Shown one piece after another: positions 5,599 through 6,435 of a stretch of DNA of 6,435 bases. This DNA comes from Candidatus Poseidoniaceae archaeon (GTDB lineage: Archaea > Thermoplasmatota > Poseidoniia > Poseidoniales > Poseidoniaceae), in contig JAQXFM010000138.1 in the NCBI GenBank assembly GCA_029250305.1, positions 1 to 6,435 of the forward strand, in the 5' to 3' direction. The notes beneath the pieces were generated by a model. The model did no database searches. It was given only the letters and a program-made list of their open reading frames with translations, and had not been told where the DNA came from. The translations under genes were made by a program, and so were the position numbers. How positions within the stretch are numbered: position 1 is the stretch's first letter; every line of letters starts with the position of its first letter.

Positions 5599-6435
5599 AT
5601 GGCAAGCGAATTGGACTACGGTCCGGCGCATACTGATCGGCAAACCTTCGTTGCCATTGGCCTTGTTGGGACCCTTCTCATCATGGTCTACGCCATCACT
5701 GATTTACAGAGCTTGGTTGCTGAAAGTGCTGACTCTCTTAACGGCTCACGCGCCCCACCTTGGGTCGTGACCGGCGCCCGATGCATTGCTTTGGGAATGG
5801 GACTCATAGCCGTTGGAATGATGTTTCGAGTTGGTCCTGGCAACATGCAAGTGCTCCTCCATGAGCAACGTGAAGTGAGAATGATTCATCCAGCCGGGTT
5901 TGAAAAGTTCGTCACCTTTAGTTCGTGGACGCTGCTGAGCAACATTCTGTATTTTGCCAGTGCTCTTGCGGCCAGTATGTACAGCATGAACGGTGGTTCG
6001 ATTCCGTCATGGTTAGAACTCCTTCAAGTCAACATGTTTGTCATTGCATGTGGTTCAGCCTTCTTGACGGCAACGGTCGTTCGATACATCATCCTGCCTG
6101 ATTTTGTTGATTCGGAACGCGATTCGCAATACATGTTCCAATACCACGAACAGGTGATGCACAATTTCGCGGCCCTGTTTTTGGCCGTTGAAGTCATGTT
6201 GGTGGCACCTATCTTGCACCCTGAACTTGCCTTGTCTTGCGTCGGGATGGGGTTGGTTTACGTCGCCTTTGCCTACATTTATGCCTACAAGGGAGGAGGT
6301 TACTATGCCTACAGTTTCATTGATCCAAGAAAGAAATTCGCTCCCTTCATCATGCTTGGCTTGGCGGGAGCGATTGCCGTGTTCTATCTTGGAATCTTAC
6401 TCGCAAGTCGCCTGGTCGAATGGAATGTCTACCTC
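5599..6435 (+). CDS. Polytopic membrane protein resembling FAR-17a/AIG1-like (AIG1/ADTRP) hydrolases, 3' end outside window
   Basis: An open frame runs from the ATG at 5599 to the window edge without a stop, giving 279 residues so far. About seven hydrophobic segments are visible: 16-34, 58-76, 105-125, 143-166, 188-206, 210-229 and 247-270. The stretch EKFVTF (102-107) lines up with KFLTF around the catalytic Thr of human AIG1 (T43), placing Thr at T106. EQVMHN (184-189), then AVEV (196-199), lines up with HGMHT and its catalytic His (H134), placing His at H188. GGGYYAYSFID (232-242) matches the conserved G-W-Y-P-F segment. The Thr-His spacing is 82 residues against 91 in AIG1. AIG1 and ADTRP are membrane threonine hydrolases that split fatty-acid esters of hydroxy fatty acids. 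This protein has a longer N-terminal part with two helices before the Thr. The substrate in an archaeon is unknown. A more distant resemblance to bacterial Pr6Pr-type membrane proteins is the main alternative. Confidence 0.8.
   Translation, partial: MASELDYGPAHTDRQTFVAIGLVGTLLIMVYAITDLQSLVAESADSLNGSRAPPWVVTGARCIALGMGLIAVGMMFRVGPGNMQVLLHEQREVRMIHPAGFEKFVTFSSWTLLSNILYFASALAASMYSMNGGSIPSWLELLQVNMFVIACGSAFLTATVVRYIILPDFVDSERDSQYMFQYHEQVMHNFAALFLAVEVMLVAPILHPELALSCVGMGLVYVAFAYIYAYKGGGYYAYSFIDPRKKFAPFIMLGLAGAIAVFYLGILLASRLVEWNVYL

Noticed and set aside
5570..5770. 66-codon frame starting TTG at 5570
   Set aside because: It overlaps the long membrane protein frame that begins at 5599; the latter has coherent helices and conserved motifs, the short one has neither.
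1..6435. tRNA, rRNA, CRISPR array, IS element or direct repeat
   Set aside because: Reading both strands showed no cloverleaf, spaced repeats, transposase motif or terminal inverted repeats; nearly all bases are accounted for by coding genes.

Overview
The window looks like an ordinary, gene-dense stretch of an archaeal chromosome with about 50% GC. A euryarchaeon of the Thermoplasmata / Marine Group II (Poseidoniales) kind is my best guess. The reasons are a TYW2-type wybutosine enzyme (found only in archaea and eukaryotes), intron-free closely packed genes, A/T-rich boxes about 25 nt upstream of several start codons (the spacing of archaeal leaderless promoters), and secreted or membrane-anchored enzymes like those of peptide-eating marine archaea. 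The lineage is inferred from gene content; no marker gene fixes it. No RNA gene, IS element, CRISPR array or phage gene was seen.

Layout: (1) 55-969 (+), a TYW2-like tRNA-Phe wybutosine enzyme whose reading frame is open to the left edge. (2) 976-1983 (-), convergent with it and only 6 bp away, an exported membrane-anchored cyclophilin-type prolyl isomerase. (3) A 90-bp divergent intergenic region. (4) 2074-2463 (+), a small four-helix membrane protein. (5) 2518-4419 (+), a membrane-anchored S15/CocE-type serine hydrolase. (6) 4429-4788 (+), a stand-alone CheY-like receiver, 9 bp behind the hydrolase with its own Shine-Dalgarno sequence. (7) 4835-5554 (+), a seven-helix membrane protein with a charged tail. 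(8) 5599-6435 (+), a polytopic membrane protein that runs off the right edge and is therefore easily missed. It carries the Thr/His signature of the eukaryotic AIG1/ADTRP (FAR-17a/AIG1-like) membrane hydrolases.

How the genes work together: four consecutive plus-strand genes from 2074 to 4788 could be partly co-transcribed, with the hydrolase and the receiver the firmest pair. The two last genes each have their own promoter-like box. The cyclophilin and the hydrolase are both predicted to work outside the cytoplasmic membrane, and both have cysteine patterns compatible with disulfide bonds. The TYW2 gene is tRNA modification and is unrelated in function to its neighbours. The most interesting item is the AIG1-like protein at 5599, because the known substrates of its eukaryotic relatives are fatty-acid esters, while archaeal membranes are built of isoprenoid ethers.
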